From positions 1 to 48,567 of the forward strand of contig JAFRYE010000076.1 of NCBI GenBank assembly GCA_017441265.1: DNA of 48,567 bases. The letters run 5' to 3'. Position numbers and translations under genes: made by a program. Positions 1 to 7,881 of this stretch are shown here, one piece after another. The DNA comes from Lachnospiraceae bacterium (GTDB taxonomy: Bacteria > Bacillota > Clostridia > Lachnospirales > Lachnospiraceae). Within the stretch, counting starts at the first letter, position 1. Each line of letters opens with the position of its first letter. A model generated the notes under the pieces. It ran no database searches. It was not told where the DNA came from and saw only the letters and a program-made list of their open reading frames with translations.

Positions 1-64
1 CACTGACCTTGACGATACAACTCAACACATTTTCTTTTAAACTCGTAGCTATAACGCATGAAAA

Positions 65-99
65 TACCCTCCTTACTGGTTTGTCCAGTAAAGAGGGTA
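65..99 (-). terminator. hairpin, possible terminator
   Basis: A 14-pair stem with one C/A mismatch and the 5-base loop TTTGT. Read on the minus strand it is followed by TTTTC, so it could end a minus-strand transcript that reads through the rpsI terminator. No gene that needs it is visible. Confidence 0.4.
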
Positions 100-158
100 C
101 ATATCAGCATTCCAAGGCGTTTTTCTTTGCTTTTTGTGTGTCTCGTTGTTTCGCGAAG

Positions 159-180
159 ATTATCTCTTGGAGAACTGAGG
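159..180 (-). repeat. second copy of the rpsI 3' end (candidate attachment site)
   Basis: Matches 321-342, the end of rpsI, at 20 of 22 positions. Read on the minus strand the copy encodes RPQFSKR followed by TAA, whereas the intact gene ends RAPQFSKR. The only differences inside the block are AGC versus TCC, both serine codons. Similarity stops upstream of the Pro codon. A repeat of the 3' end of a conserved gene with a synonymous change is what an integrative element leaves when it targets that gene end, but no integrase is in view. Confidence 0.6.
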
Positions 181-190
181 CCGGAGCGTC

Positions 191-270
191 GCAAACGCCC
201 CGGTGGGGCGTTTGCAGCGAGAGGGCCACATCAAGCTGCGCTTGATGTGCGCATCTCGTTCCGGAGATGC
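191..270. repeat. three tandem stem-loops of unrelated sequence
   Basis: Hairpin 1: an 11-bp perfect stem 191-201/205-215 with a 3-base loop. Hairpin 2: a 10-bp perfect stem 227-236/240-249 with a 3-base loop. Hairpin 3: a 7-bp stem 251-257/264-270. They lie between the duplicate rpsI tail and the rpsI terminator. The stems differ in sequence, so they are not copies of one repeat. Function unknown. Confidence 0.6.
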
Positions 271-279
271 ACTTGGAAC

Positions 280-305
280 AAAAAAGAACTCCGCGTTTGC
301 GGAGT
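280..305 (-). terminator. rpsI terminator
   Basis: Seven-base stem (288-294/299-305) with loop GTTT. On the minus strand it is followed by a run of six T (complement of 280-285). It lies 16 bases after the rpsI stop and ends the rplM-rpsI transcript. There is also a T-run on the plus side, so it may work in both directions. Confidence 0.85.
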
Positions 306-321
306 CCTTTTTGTTTCAAAA

Positions 322-723
322 TTATCTCTTGCTGAACTGAGGTGCACGACGAGCGCCCTTCAAGCCGTACTTCTTTCTTTCCTTCATGCGGGCATCTCTG
401 GTGAGGAAGCCTGCCTTCTTGAGGGTAAGACGAAGATCCATATCGGACTTGCAAAGAGCACGTGCGATACCGTGGCGGATTGCGCCGGCCTGACCGGAGA
501 AACCACCACCGCGTACGGTGATAACAGCATCGAACTTGTCAACGCTCTCAACAAGTGCGAGCGGCTGACGAACGATGGTCTTCAGCGTCTCAAGGCCAAA
601 GTACTCATCGATATCTCTCTTGTTGATCGTAATGTTACCCTTGCCCGGGAACAGATATACTCTGGCAACACTGCTCTTGCGTCTGCCGGTGCCATAGAAT
701 TTTACTGTAGCTGCTTTTGCCAT
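322..723 (-). CDS. rpsI: 30S ribosomal protein S9
   Basis: Small-subunit protein S9 (133 aa), located in the 30S head; its C-terminal tail reaches the anticodon stem-loop of P-site tRNA. The N-terminal [15 protein letters not shown] block and the C-terminal FSKR tail are typical of the family. The start is the ATG preceded by GGAG about ten bases away. It follows rplM by 25 bases in the usual rplM-rpsI pair and ends in a terminator. Its last 22 bases are repeated at 159-180, which suggests that the 3' end has served as an integration target; the reading frame here is intact. Confidence 0.98.
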   Translation of the reverse strand: MAKAATVKFYGTGRRKSSVARVYLFPGKGNITINKRDIDEYFGLETLKTIVRQPLALVESVDKFDAVITVRGGGFSGQAGAIRHGIARALCKSDMDLRLTLKKAGFLTRDARMKERKKYGLKGARRAPQFSKR

Positions 724-748
724 GATTTGTAATCTCCTTTCCGATTAA

Positions 749-1174
749 TTAGAACGTCAACTCTTCGGGTTTCTGAGCTGCGTGCGGATGCTCAGCGCCT
801 GCGTAAACATGAAGCTTGTCAAGCATCTCACGGCCGAGGGGTCCCTTCGGGAGCATGCCCTTTACCGCAAACTCGATAACGTTCTCCGGCTTCTTCGCAA
901 GCATCTCGCGAAGCGTGATCTCACGAACGCCGCCCGGATAATCGGAATGACTGAAGTAAACCTTCTGGTCAAGCTTCTTGCCGGTAACCTTAATCTTCTC
1001 TGCATTGATCACGATAACATTGTCACCGGTATCAATGTGTGTGGTGAAAATCGGCTTGTTCTTGCCACGCAGAACCATAGCGATCTGAGAAGCAAGACGA
1101 CCGAGTGTCTGGCCTTGTGCATCGACAACATACCATTTTCTCTCGACATCTGCAGTTGCCATATAACTCTTCAT
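749..1174 (-). CDS. rplM: 50S ribosomal protein L13
   Basis: L13 (141 aa) is an early-binding 23S rRNA assembly protein. The family blocks [32 protein letters not shown] and [10 protein letters not shown] are all present. The start ATG lies eight bases after GGAGG. It is first gene of the two-gene rplM-rpsI unit and has its own consensus promoter at 1230-1258, so it is uncoupled from truA upstream. In other bacteria L13 can repress its own rplM-rpsI messenger; the short leader here is about 50 bases and I see no convincing conserved structure. Confidence 0.98.
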   Translation of the reverse strand: MKSYMATADVERKWYVVDAQGQTLGRLASQIAMVLRGKNKPIFTTHIDTGDNVIVINAEKIKVTGKKLDQKVYFSHSDYPGGVREITLREMLAKKPENVIEFAVKGMLPKGPLGREMLDKLHVYAGAEHPHAAQKPEELTF

Positions 1175-1229
1175 AGGATGTTACCTCCTTGTTAAACTGT
1201 ACTCGCGCATTTTTCGCGTCACTTTCTGC

Positions 1230-1258
1230 ATTATACACAGGTCAATGGGGCTTGTCAA
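1230..1258 (-). promoter_or_regulatory. promoter of rplM-rpsI
   Basis: Perfect sigma-A type promoter: TTGACA (complement of 1253-1258), 17-base spacer, TATAAT (complement of 1230-1235). The predicted start lies near 1223, about 50 bases before the rplM start codon. Confidence 0.92.
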
Positions 1259-1344
1259 CAATTATCTTTTGTTTGTTTAGTTCCGAAAGGATATTTTCTC
1301 GTAAAATGATTGACATTATGCCGTTTTGCTTGCGAATAATATAA

Positions 1345-2088
1345 TTACTCCCCGTCGTAGCTGATCCGAACAAGCTGCAATCCTTGCGGCGGCGCCGTCG
1401 GCCCTGCTTTCGTGCGGTCCCCCGACTCGATGATCTCTGCCATGGACTCGGCGGGAATCGCGCCGCGCCCCATCTCGATCAGCGTTCCGGCCAGGATCCG
1501 CACCATATTGTACAAAAAGGCATTTCCCTCAACGCCGATGACGATCTCCTGACCGTCGCGGTAAACCTCGCACTTGGTGATCGTCCGGATGCGGGTCGGA
1601 GTCTGCGCCCCGGCGCTGCAAAATGCCGAATAGTCATGCGTCCCCGTAAACTGCTCCGCCCCGCGCTGCATGGCGTCGACATCCAGCGCACCGCGAACGC
1701 CGCAGACAAAGCGGCAACGCAGCGGATTTACGATCGGATCTTCCGTGATCCGGTACTCATAGCGTTTACTGTGCGCGGAAAATCTCGGATGAAACTCTTC
1801 CGACGCCTCCCACGACTCCGTCACGCGGATATCGTCCGGCAGAAACGTATTCAGAGCCCGCGCCCACCGCTCCGGAGGGATCGGGCATTCCGTGTCAAAT
1901 ACGGCAACATTTCCTAGGGCATGAACACCGGCATCCGTGCGGCTCGCTCCGACAGTCTGCACCTCCTCACCGCTCAGGCGGCGAATAGCGTTGCGAAGCG
2001 TCCCCTCGACGGTCACGGCATTTTCCTGCGCCTGCCAGCCGGAATAGGCTGTTCCGTCATATGCGATTGTCAATGCGATCCGTCTCAT
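1345..2088 (-). CDS. truA: tRNA pseudouridine(38-40) synthase TruA
   Basis: Converts uridines 38-40 of the tRNA anticodon stem-loop to pseudouridine. The protein (247 aa) begins MRRIALTIAYDG, typical of TruA; the catalytic aspartate is D52 in the GASRTDAGVHA motif, followed by the RYEYRI and DYSAFCSAG blocks of the family. I chose the ATG at 2088 rather than a longer upstream frame because homology starts there and GGAGG lies four bases before it. It begins 23 bases after the ecfT stop, in the conserved Firmicute order ecfA-ecfT-truA-rplM-rpsI. Confidence 0.96.
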   Translation of the reverse strand: MRRIALTIAYDGTAYSGWQAQENAVTVEGTLRNAIRRLSGEEVQTVGASRTDAGVHALGNVAVFDTECPIPPERWARALNTFLPDDIRVTESWEASEEFHPRFSAHSKRYEYRITEDPIVNPLRCRFVCGVRGALDVDAMQRGAEQFTGTHDYSAFCSAGAQTPTRIRTITKCEVYRDGQEIVIGVEGNAFLYNMVRILAGTLIEMGRGAIPAESMAEIIESGDRTKAGPTAPPQGLQLVRISYDGE

Positions 2089-2111
2089 ACCGCCTCCGTC
2101 TGACGTCACGA

Positions 2112-2918
2112 TCAGATATTTCGGAACATCCGAAGCAAAATGATCGTCGTCATGTAGCATGCCAAAAACAAGTATCCGAACAGGTCACGCAGTCCGTACC
2201 GCAGGGGCTTCATCTTCGTGCGCCCCTTGCCGCCGTGGTAGCAGCGCGCCTCCATCGCCGTCGCCAGGTCAAACGCACGCCTAAACGACGAGATCAGCAG
2301 CGGGATCAGGATCGGCACCATCGCCTTCGCCCGGCGGATCAGTCCGCCGCTTTCCATGTCCGCGCCGCGCGCCATCTGCGCTTTGGAGATTCTCTGCGCC
2401 TCCTCCGCCAGGATCGGGATAAACCGAAGCGCGATCGACATCATCATTGCCAGCTCGTGCACCGGAAAATGAATCACCCGAAGCGGCGACATCAACCGCT
2501 CCAAACCGTCCGTCAGGCTGTTCGGAGTCGTCGTGTACGTCATGATGGAGGTTCCGAAAACCAGCAACGCAAGCCGGATTCCCATGAAGAATCCGCGCTG
2601 AATTCCTTCCTTTGTGAGTTTCAAAAACTTCCACTGCCACAGCACTTCGCCGTCCGCGAGAAAGAAGTTGCAGATCATCGTGAACACGAGGATGAACAGG
2701 ATCGGTTTCAATCCCCGCAACAGATATCGGAACGGGACTTTCGACAGTATCAGGATGCCCGCAAACACGGTTCCTACCACGATAAAGCCGGAAAATGTCC
2801 GAAACAGAAACAAGCTCACGATGTACAAAAGCGTTCCGACGATCTTCGTTCTCGGATCCAGTCTGTGGATAATGGAATCCACCGGATAGTACTGTCCGAT
2901 CGTGACATTCTTAAGCAT
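2112..2918 (-). CDS. ecfT: ECF transporter transmembrane subunit EcfT
   Basis: Membrane scaffold of energy-coupling-factor transporters: it joins the two EcfA ATPases to exchangeable substrate-binding S components for vitamins and metals. The protein (268 aa) has about five to six hydrophobic segments (roughly residues 25-60, 70-90, 107-130, 150-175, 200-215, 245-262). The two coupling-helix motifs that dock in the ATPases are seen as ARG (183-185) and ARC (224-226). GGAGG lies seven bases before the ATG. A 20-bp palindrome (2950-2969) separates it from the upstream ATPase gene. No S component is encoded nearby, as expected for a shared group II module. Confidence 0.95.
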   Translation of the reverse strand: MLKNVTIGQYYPVDSIIHRLDPRTKIVGTLLYIVSLFLFRTFSGFIVVGTVFAGILILSKVPFRYLLRGLKPILFILVFTMICNFFLADGEVLWQWKFLKLTKEGIQRGFFMGIRLALLVFGTSIMTYTTTPNSLTDGLERLMSPLRVIHFPVHELAMMMSIALRFIPILAEEAQRISKAQMARGADMESGGLIRRAKAMVPILIPLLISSFRRAFDLATAMEARCYHGGKGRTKMKPLRYGLRDLFGYLFLACYMTTIILLRMFRNI

Positions 2919-2949
2919 CCCGATACCTCCTTTCCCGAATTGTATTCAA

Positions 2950-2969
2950 CGGAAAATGATCATTTTCCG
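2950..2969. repeat. perfect 20-bp palindrome of two CGGAAAATG motifs
   Basis: Two head-to-head copies of the abundant motif CGGAAAATG (2950-2958 and its inverse 2961-2969) meet at the central AT to give a perfect palindrome. It sits in the 58-base gap between the fused ecfA stop and the ecfT start. There is no T-run, so it is not a classical terminator. Confidence 0.9.
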
Positions 2970-2976
2970 AAACAGT

Positions 2977-4737
2977 CTACTTCACACATGCCGCCAGGAT
3001 CTCCGCAGCTTCCTCCGGAATGATCGCGTCGCTCGGCGGAACGATTCCGTCGGCGGCGAGAATCTGCATAACCTGCGTGACCTGCGGTACTTCCAGTCCG
3101 ATGTCCGTGAGCTCCTCACGGTGGCGGAATACTTCCCGCGGCGGTGCCGCAAACCGGATCTGCCCGTCGTTGATCACGATCAGCCGGTCGGCGTACCGCG
3201 CCACATCCTCCATGCGGTGCGAAACCAAGATGACCGTCATTCCGGTCTCCCTGCGGATCCTGTCGATTTCCGCCAGGATCTCGTCGCGTCCGGCCGGATC
3301 CAGCCCCGCCGTGGGCTCGTCAAGGACAAGCACCTGCGGCTTCATCGCCAGCACGCCGGCAATCGCAACACGGCGCTTCTGGCCGCCCGATAACTCCAAC
3401 GGAGACGCCTGCCACCGGCTCTCGTCGACGCCGACTAAGCGAAGCGCCCATGCGGCGCGCTCTTTCGCTTCCTCTTCGGTAAGGCCCTGGTTCCGCGGCC
3501 CGAAACACACATCCCGCAGGATCGTTGTCTCAAACAGCTGGTGGTCCGGATACTGGAATACCAGCCCCACATTGCTGCGAAGTTTCCGGCGGTCATAACC
3601 TTCGCCGAAAATGTCCTCGCCGTCAAACAAAACCGTGCCCGAGCTCGCCTGCTCGAGACCGTTCAGCATCTGGATCAGCGTGGATTTGCCGGAGCCTGTG
3701 TGCCCGATCAATCCGATGTACTCGCCCCGGAAAATGTCGAGGTTCACCTTGTCGACCGCCACCGTCCGGTATGCGGTCTTCTCGCCGTACACGTAGCTCA
3801 CATCCCGCAGCGAAAGGATCGGCTCGTCGTTGCGCTCCGAGGGTTTTTCGGAGAGTGCCGGGGCAGGGTCATTTTCCGACGAAACACCTGCGAGCTTGCG
3901 GTATTCCTCCGCAAATTCCTCAGGCGTCAACACCGAGGCCGGCATCGGGATCCCGCGGTTGGCGAGCATCAGAGCCAATTCGGTCACCTGAGGCACCTCG
4001 AGGCGATATTGGCGCAGTTCCTCCGAGCGGGCAAAGATCTCCCGCGGGGTTCCCTGCATGACAATGCGTCCGGCGTTCATGACAAACACACGGTCCGCAT
4101 TGATGACTTCCTCCATGTAGTGCGTGATCAGGATGACGGTGATCCCCTTCTCTTTATTGAGACACACCAAAGTCTCCAAGACATCCTTTCTGCCGCTCGG
4201 ATCAAGCATTGCCGTAGGCTCGTCGAGCAGGATGCACTTGGGTTGCATCGCCAGGATGCCGGCGATGGCTACGCGCTGTTTCTGACCGCCGGAGAGCTTG
4301 TTCGGCGAACTCTCACGGTATTTTTCCATACCGACCGCCGCCAGACTCTGAGCGACTCTTGTTAGGATCTCCTCCGTCGGAACGCCGAGGTTCTCGGGGC
4401 CGAAGCCGACGTCCTCCTCGACGACGGAAGCGACAATCTGATTGTCGGGGTTTTGGAACACCATGCCGGCGTTTCTGCGGATTTCCCACAGGAAATCGTC
4501 GTCCGCCGTGTCCATGTTGCACGTGAGAACACGTCCCTCCGAGGGGAGCAGCAGGGCGTTGATGTGTTTTGCGAGGGTGGATTTTCCGGAACCGTTCGCT
4601 CCGAGAACAACAATAAACTGACCCTCTTCCACCTCAAGATTGACATGGTCGAGCGCCCTCTTAGCCTCAGCGGCATTGCCCTCTTCGTCTCTGGTCACGT
4701 AATCATGAACAAGATTTTCCGTAACAACCGGTAACAT
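2977..4737 (-). CDS. ecfA: fused ECF transporter ATPase EcfA1-EcfA2
   Basis: One 586-aa protein holding both ATPases of the energy-coupling-factor module, which power uptake of micronutrients through EcfT and S components. Each half is a full ABC ATPase: Walker A near 46-54 (GANGSGKST) and 345-353 (GHTGSGKST), LSGGQ signatures near 148-152 and 449-453, Walker B LLDEPTA / LVLDEPTA near 170 and 472, and H-loop histidines near 206 and 507. An acidic, proline-containing linker (about 280-306) joins them. Each half also has the EcfA C-terminal LEVPQVT segment. Usually these are two genes of about 280 codons each; here the frame is continuous. The ATG at 4737 is preceded by GGAGG five bases away; a GTG one codon earlier is too close to it. 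Confidence 0.95.
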   Translation of the reverse strand: MLPVVTENLVHDYVTRDEEGNAAEAKRALDHVNLEVEEGQFIVVLGANGSGKSTLAKHINALLLPSEGRVLTCNMDTADDDFLWEIRRNAGMVFQNPDNQIVASVVEEDVGFGPENLGVPTEEILTRVAQSLAAVGMEKYRESSPNKLSGGQKQRVAIAGILAMQPKCILLDEPTAMLDPSGRKDVLETLVCLNKEKGITVILITHYMEEVINADRVFVMNAGRIVMQGTPREIFARSEELRQYRLEVPQVTELALMLANRGIPMPASVLTPEEFAEEYRKLAGVSSENDPAPALSEKPSERNDEPILSLRDVSYVYGEKTAYRTVAVDKVNLDIFRGEYIGLIGHTGSGKSTLIQMLNGLEQASSGTVLFDGEDIFGEGYDRRKLRSNVGLVFQYPDHQLFETTILRDVCFGPRNQGLTEEEAKERAAWALRLVGVDESRWQASPLELSGGQKRRVAIAGVLAMKPQVLVLDEPTAGLDPAGRDEILAEIDRIRRETGMTVILVSHRMEDVARYADRLIVINDGQIRFAAPPREVFRHREELTDIGLEVPQVTQVMQILAADGIVPPSDAIIPEEAAEILAACVK

Positions 4738-4789
4738 CACAACCTCCGCATTCGTCGTTTCCCGCCGTCATCGCACGGGATACAGGAAA

Positions 4790-4816
4790 GGCAGTGTAGC
4801 GCAAAACCACACTGCC
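4790..4816 (-). terminator. hairpin after rplQ, weak terminator
   Basis: Eight-base perfect stem (4790-4797/4809-4816) with an 11-base loop, followed on the minus strand by only TTT. It probably lowers but does not stop transcription from rplQ into the ecfA gene. Confidence 0.5.
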
Positions 4817-4841
4817 CGATTTCTCCTATCTTCGATGGTAA

Positions 4842-5375
4842 TTAAACCAGCTCGATCAATACTTCCATGGCTGCATCACCCTTGCGCTGGCCGATCTTCA
4901 CGATTCTCGTGTAACCGCCCTTACGACCTGCATACTTCGGAGCAACCTCATCGAACATCTTCGCGATCAGGTCGAAGTCCTTAACGGCCTTCTTGCCCTT
5001 CACCGTAGGATCGTACTTCTTAACCGGGTAGAAAAATGCTGCCATCTGTCTTCTGGCATGAAGGCGGGAAGGCGAATCCTTCTTGATCGACTTCTCAACT
5101 TCGTCGAATACGGTAACTTTCTTGCCGTCAACGACTTCCTTCACTCTCTTGCCGTCTTTGTCCTTGCGAGCTACTTTCGTCTTCACGGTAACCGTCTCAT
5201 AGTTGTCTTTCTCCTTGACGGCCATGGTGATGAACTTCTCTGCAATGCTGCGAACTTCCTTTGCCTTCTGCTCCGTGGTAACCATCTTGCCGTTGAAGAG
5301 AAGAGCGGTCACCTGGTTTCTCAGCAAAGCCTTTCTCTGGCTGGAAGTTCTGCCGAGTTTTCTATAACCTGCCAT
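4842..5375 (-). CDS. rplQ: 50S ribosomal protein L17, enlarged form
   Basis: L17 sits near the exit of the large-subunit tunnel. The conserved start (MAGYRKLGRTSSQRKALLRN) and end (YAGRKGGYTRIVKIGQRKGDAA) are clear, but the protein is 177 aa against about 115-130 in most bacteria. The extra length comes from a lysine/valine-rich insert at about residues 58-100 and a shorter one at about 113-135. From memory, enlarged L17 proteins occur in Clostridia related to Lachnospiraceae, so this supports the taxonomic reading rather than a frame error. It follows rpoA by 61 bases. GGAG precedes the ATG. Confidence 0.96.
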   Translation of the reverse strand: MAGYRKLGRTSSQRKALLRNQVTALLFNGKMVTTEQKAKEVRSIAEKFITMAVKEKDNYETVTVKTKVARKDKDGKRVKEVVDGKKVTVFDEVEKSIKKDSPSRLHARRQMAAFFYPVKKYDPTVKGKKAVKDFDLIAKMFDEVAPKYAGRKGGYTRIVKIGQRKGDAAMEVLIELV

Positions 5376-5436
5376 ATTATTCCTCCACTCTGCCGCATGG
5401 CTGCGGCGATTCTAATTGCCCGGACGGAAAATGATC

Positions 5437-6396
5437 TTACTCGTCCGCGGACTTGAATTCCAAACCGAGCTCATGAAGCTTCTGGGTAACTTCCTCCAGC
5501 GACTTCTTTCCGAGATTTCTCACTTTCATCATGTCTTCCGACGTCTTGTTCGTAAGCTCCTCGACCGTGTTGATACCGGCTCTCTTGAGGCAGTTGAACG
5601 AACGTACGGAGAGTTCCAGCTCATCGATGTTCATCTCGAGAACACGATCGTGCTCGTTGTTCACGGGCTCAGCCATGATCTCTGCTCTCTGAGCGCTTTC
5701 CGAAAGATCGATAAATGTATTCAGATGCTCGCTGAGAACCTTAGCGGCAAGACTTACCGCATCGTCCGGAGCAAGCGTTCCGTTTGTGTAAATGTCCAAA
5801 ATCAGCTTGTCATAGTCCGTCACCTGACCGACACGGGTGTTGGTCACGGTAAGGTTGACGCGCTCAACCGGCGTGTAGATGGAATCGATCGGGATCACAC
5901 CGTAAGGCTGATCCTTCATACGATTCTTGTCGCAGCTTGCATAGCCGCGGCCCTTCGTGATCGTCAACTCCATATACAGCTTGCTGTCAGCGCCGCCGTT
6001 CAGTCTCGCGATCACAAGATCCTTGTTGAGGATCTCAATATCGCTGTCAACGTGAATATCGCCGGCCGTAACAATTCCTTCGCCGCTGAATTCGACATAC
6101 GCCTTCTTAGGCTCGTCGTTCTCGCTGTTGTCCTTGATAGCAAGGCCCTTGACATTCATGATGATCTCGGTCACGTCTTCCATAACGCCCGGAATCGTGC
6201 TGAGTTCATGATTAACGCCGTCAATCTTCACCTGGCTGACTGCTGCGCCCGGCAGCGAAGAAAGCATGATTCTGCGAAGTGAATTGCCCAAAGTCGTGCC
6301 GTAACCGCGCTCAAGCGGTTCCACGACAAAGCGTCCGTATTTCTTGTCATCGGAAATCTCAGCAATCGTGATCCCCGGCTTTTCAAAATCAAACAT
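5437..6396 (-). CDS. rpoA: DNA-directed RNA polymerase subunit alpha
   Basis: Alpha subunit (319 aa), the assembly platform of RNA polymerase and contact site for promoter UP elements and activators. The N-terminal domain (about 1-230) shows the [14 protein letters not shown] motif that starts assembly; the C-terminal domain (about 245-315) has the [22 protein letters not shown] helix-turn region with the [10 protein letters not shown] motif. It lies between rpsD and rplQ in the standard alpha operon. GGAGG lies six bases upstream of the ATG. A CGGAAAATG motif lies directly after its stop. Confidence 0.98.
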   Translation of the reverse strand: MFDFEKPGITIAEISDDKKYGRFVVEPLERGYGTTLGNSLRRIMLSSLPGAAVSQVKIDGVNHELSTIPGVMEDVTEIIMNVKGLAIKDNSENDEPKKAYVEFSGEGIVTAGDIHVDSDIEILNKDLVIARLNGGADSKLYMELTITKGRGYASCDKNRMKDQPYGVIPIDSIYTPVERVNLTVTNTRVGQVTDYDKLILDIYTNGTLAPDDAVSLAAKVLSEHLNTFIDLSESAQRAEIMAEPVNNEHDRVLEMNIDELELSVRSFNCLKRAGINTVEELTNKTSEDMMKVRNLGKKSLEEVTQKLHELGLEFKSADE

Positions 6397-6440
6397 GTGC
6401 GATCCTCCTTTTTTTCGGCGTCACTACCTACATTTCCGAA

Positions 6441-7043
6441 TTACTTGGAGTACAACTCGACGATAAGCACCTCATTGACCGGAACGTCAATCTGATCTCT
6501 CGTAGGATACTCCTTCACGGTACCGGAAAGGTTCTCCGTGTCTGCCTCAAGCCAAGCGGGAACAGCTCTGCCGTTGTTAGCTTCAAGGATGTCCTTGAAT
6601 CTCTGACCGGCCTTGTTTTTTGCCTTCTCGCTGACGGTGATCACATCGCCCGGCTTAACATTGTAAGACGGGATATTCACGCATTTGCCGTTCACAAGGA
6701 TGTGCTTGTGATCAACGATCTGTCTCGCCTCTACACGGGTACGTGCGAATCCGAGACGGAAAATGATATTGTCCAATCTGGTCTCGAGGAGAATCATCAG
6801 GTTCTCACCCGTTGTGCCGAGCTTCATCTTCTTAGCCTTCTCGAAGTCGTTACGGAACGGCTTCTCCAGAACGCCGTAGATGAACTTAGCCTTCTGCTTC
6901 TCGCGAAGCTGCATGCCGTACTCACTTACCTTCTTGCCGGCGTGCAGACTATGGCGATTGGACTTCTTGTCGATGCCGAGATACGCGGGCTCAATGCCGA
7001 GCGATCTGCATCTCTTTAATACAGGACCCATTTCTCTAGCCAT
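6441..7043 (-). CDS. rpsD: 30S ribosomal protein S4
   Basis: Primary 16S rRNA-binding protein that starts 30S body assembly and forms part of the mRNA entry channel. The protein (200 aa) has the RCRSLG start block, the [18 protein letters not shown] block and an S4 RNA-binding fold at about 92-152 ([14 protein letters not shown]). It lacks the zinc CxxC pairs of C+ forms. In Bacillus and in E. coli S4 is the autoregulator of its operon; here it lies third after rpsM and rpsK, and the long structured leader before rpsM is the likely site for such control. Confidence 0.98.
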   Translation of the reverse strand: MAREMGPVLKRCRSLGIEPAYLGIDKKSNRHSLHAGKKVSEYGMQLREKQKAKFIYGVLEKPFRNDFEKAKKMKLGTTGENLMILLETRLDNIIFRLGFARTRVEARQIVDHKHILVNGKCVNIPSYNVKPGDVITVSEKAKNKAGQRFKDILEANNGRAVPAWLEADTENLSGTVKEYPTRDQIDVPVNEVLIVELYSK

Positions 7044-7062
7044 ATGCTCTCAATCCTCCTCA

Positions 7063-7464
7063 TCAGACTCTACGACGCTTCGGCGGTCTGCATCCGTTGT
7101 GCGGAACCGGCGTTACGTCCTTGATGCTTGTTACATTGATACCGCATGCCTGAAGGGCACGAATTGCAGCCTCACGGCCGGTGCCGGGACCTTTTACCAT
7201 AACGTCCACGGATTTCAAACCATGAACAACCGCTGCCTTTGCCGCCGTCTCTGCTGCCATCTGCGCAGCATAAGGGGTCGACTTTCTGGAACCGCGGAAA
7301 CCGAGTCCGCCGGCGCTTGCCCATGAGATCGTGTTGCCCTCGGTATCGGTGAGAGTAACAATCGTATTGTTGAAGGAAGACTGAATATGTGCCTGACCGC
7401 GATCAATATTCTTCTTGACGCGCTTCTTAGCTCCCTTTTTCGTCGCAACTAATTTCTTAGCCAT
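7063..7464 (-). CDS. rpsK: 30S ribosomal protein S11
   Basis: S11 (133 aa) lines the 30S platform near the E site and the path of mRNA. The blocks [31 protein letters not shown] and the C-terminal [12 protein letters not shown] are typical. I place the start at the ATG at 7464, seven bases after GGAGG; a GTG one codon earlier is only four bases from it. Spacing to rpsM (48 bases) and rpsD (19 bases) fits one transcript. Confidence 0.98.
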   Translation of the reverse strand: MAKKLVATKKGAKKRVKKNIDRGQAHIQSSFNNTIVTLTDTEGNTISWASAGGLGFRGSRKSTPYAAQMAAETAAKAAVVHGLKSVDVMVKGPGTGREAAIRALQACGINVTSIKDVTPVPHNGCRPPKRRRV

Positions 7465-7512
7465 CACGAAACCTCCTAATAGATTTGGTTAAATAATGAA
7501 AGACGGGACAAA

Positions 7513-7881
7513 TTACTTCTTCTTGTTCGCAACCGTACGCTTCGGTCCCTTACGGGTTCTTGCGTTGGTCTTGGTCTTCTGACCGCGAACAGGGAGTCCC
7601 TTTCTGTGACGGATCCCGCGATAGCATCCGATTTCCTGCAGTTTCTTGATGTTCAGGGCGGTATCTCTTCTGAGATCACCCTCTACCGTGTACTCACTGT
7701 CAATCACGGCAGCAATTCTCTTAACCTCGTCGTCGGTCAGATCGCGAACACGAGTGTCCGGATTAACTTCGGCTTTGGCAAGAATGATGTTCGAACTTAC
7801 TCTTCCGATTCCGAAGATATAGGTAAGTCCGATCTCGACACGCTTCTCTCTCGGTAAGTCAACACCACTGATACGAGCCAT
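7513..7881 (-). CDS. rpsM: 30S ribosomal protein S13
   Basis: S13 (122 aa) lies in the 30S head, contacts the P-site tRNA through its C-terminal tail and bridges to the large subunit. [22 protein letters not shown] at the N-terminus and the [10 protein letters not shown]-rich basic C-terminus are typical. GGAGG lies ten bases before the ATG. It is preceded by an unusually long (334-base) gap after rpmJ that can fold into several hairpins. Confidence 0.98.
   Translation of the reverse strand: MARISGVDLPREKRVEIGLTYIFGIGRVSSNIILAKAEVNPDTRVRDLTDDEVKRIAAVIDSEYTVEGDLRRDTALNIKKLQEIGCYRGIRHRKGLPVRGQKTKTNARTRKGPKRTVANKKK

Larger units (their letters stand above)
1..321. other. gene-free region downstream of rpsI, rich in stem-loops
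   Basis: No convincing gene is visible here. The region holds four groups of structures: a hairpin at 65-99 (stem 65-71/93-99 and 73-79/85-91 with one mismatch), a second copy of the rpsI 3' end at 159-180, three consecutive hairpins at 191-270, and the rpsI terminator at 280-305. Open frames across it are short and composed of stem-loop sequence, with no ribosome binding site. The window edge cuts the region, so a gene or element may lie just outside to the left. Confidence 0.7.

Noticed and set aside
191-270. CRISPR array or direct repeats
   Set aside because: The hairpins differ in sequence and there are no regular spacers or repeats.
104-454. 116-codon minus-strand frame across the rpsI end and the hairpin region
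   Set aside because: It overlaps rpsI in another frame and its codons are hairpin arms; there is no start signal.
2950-2969. Palindrome as a classical intrinsic terminator
   Set aside because: No T-run follows on either strand and the arms are A/T-rich; operon continuity from ecfA to ecfT is expected.
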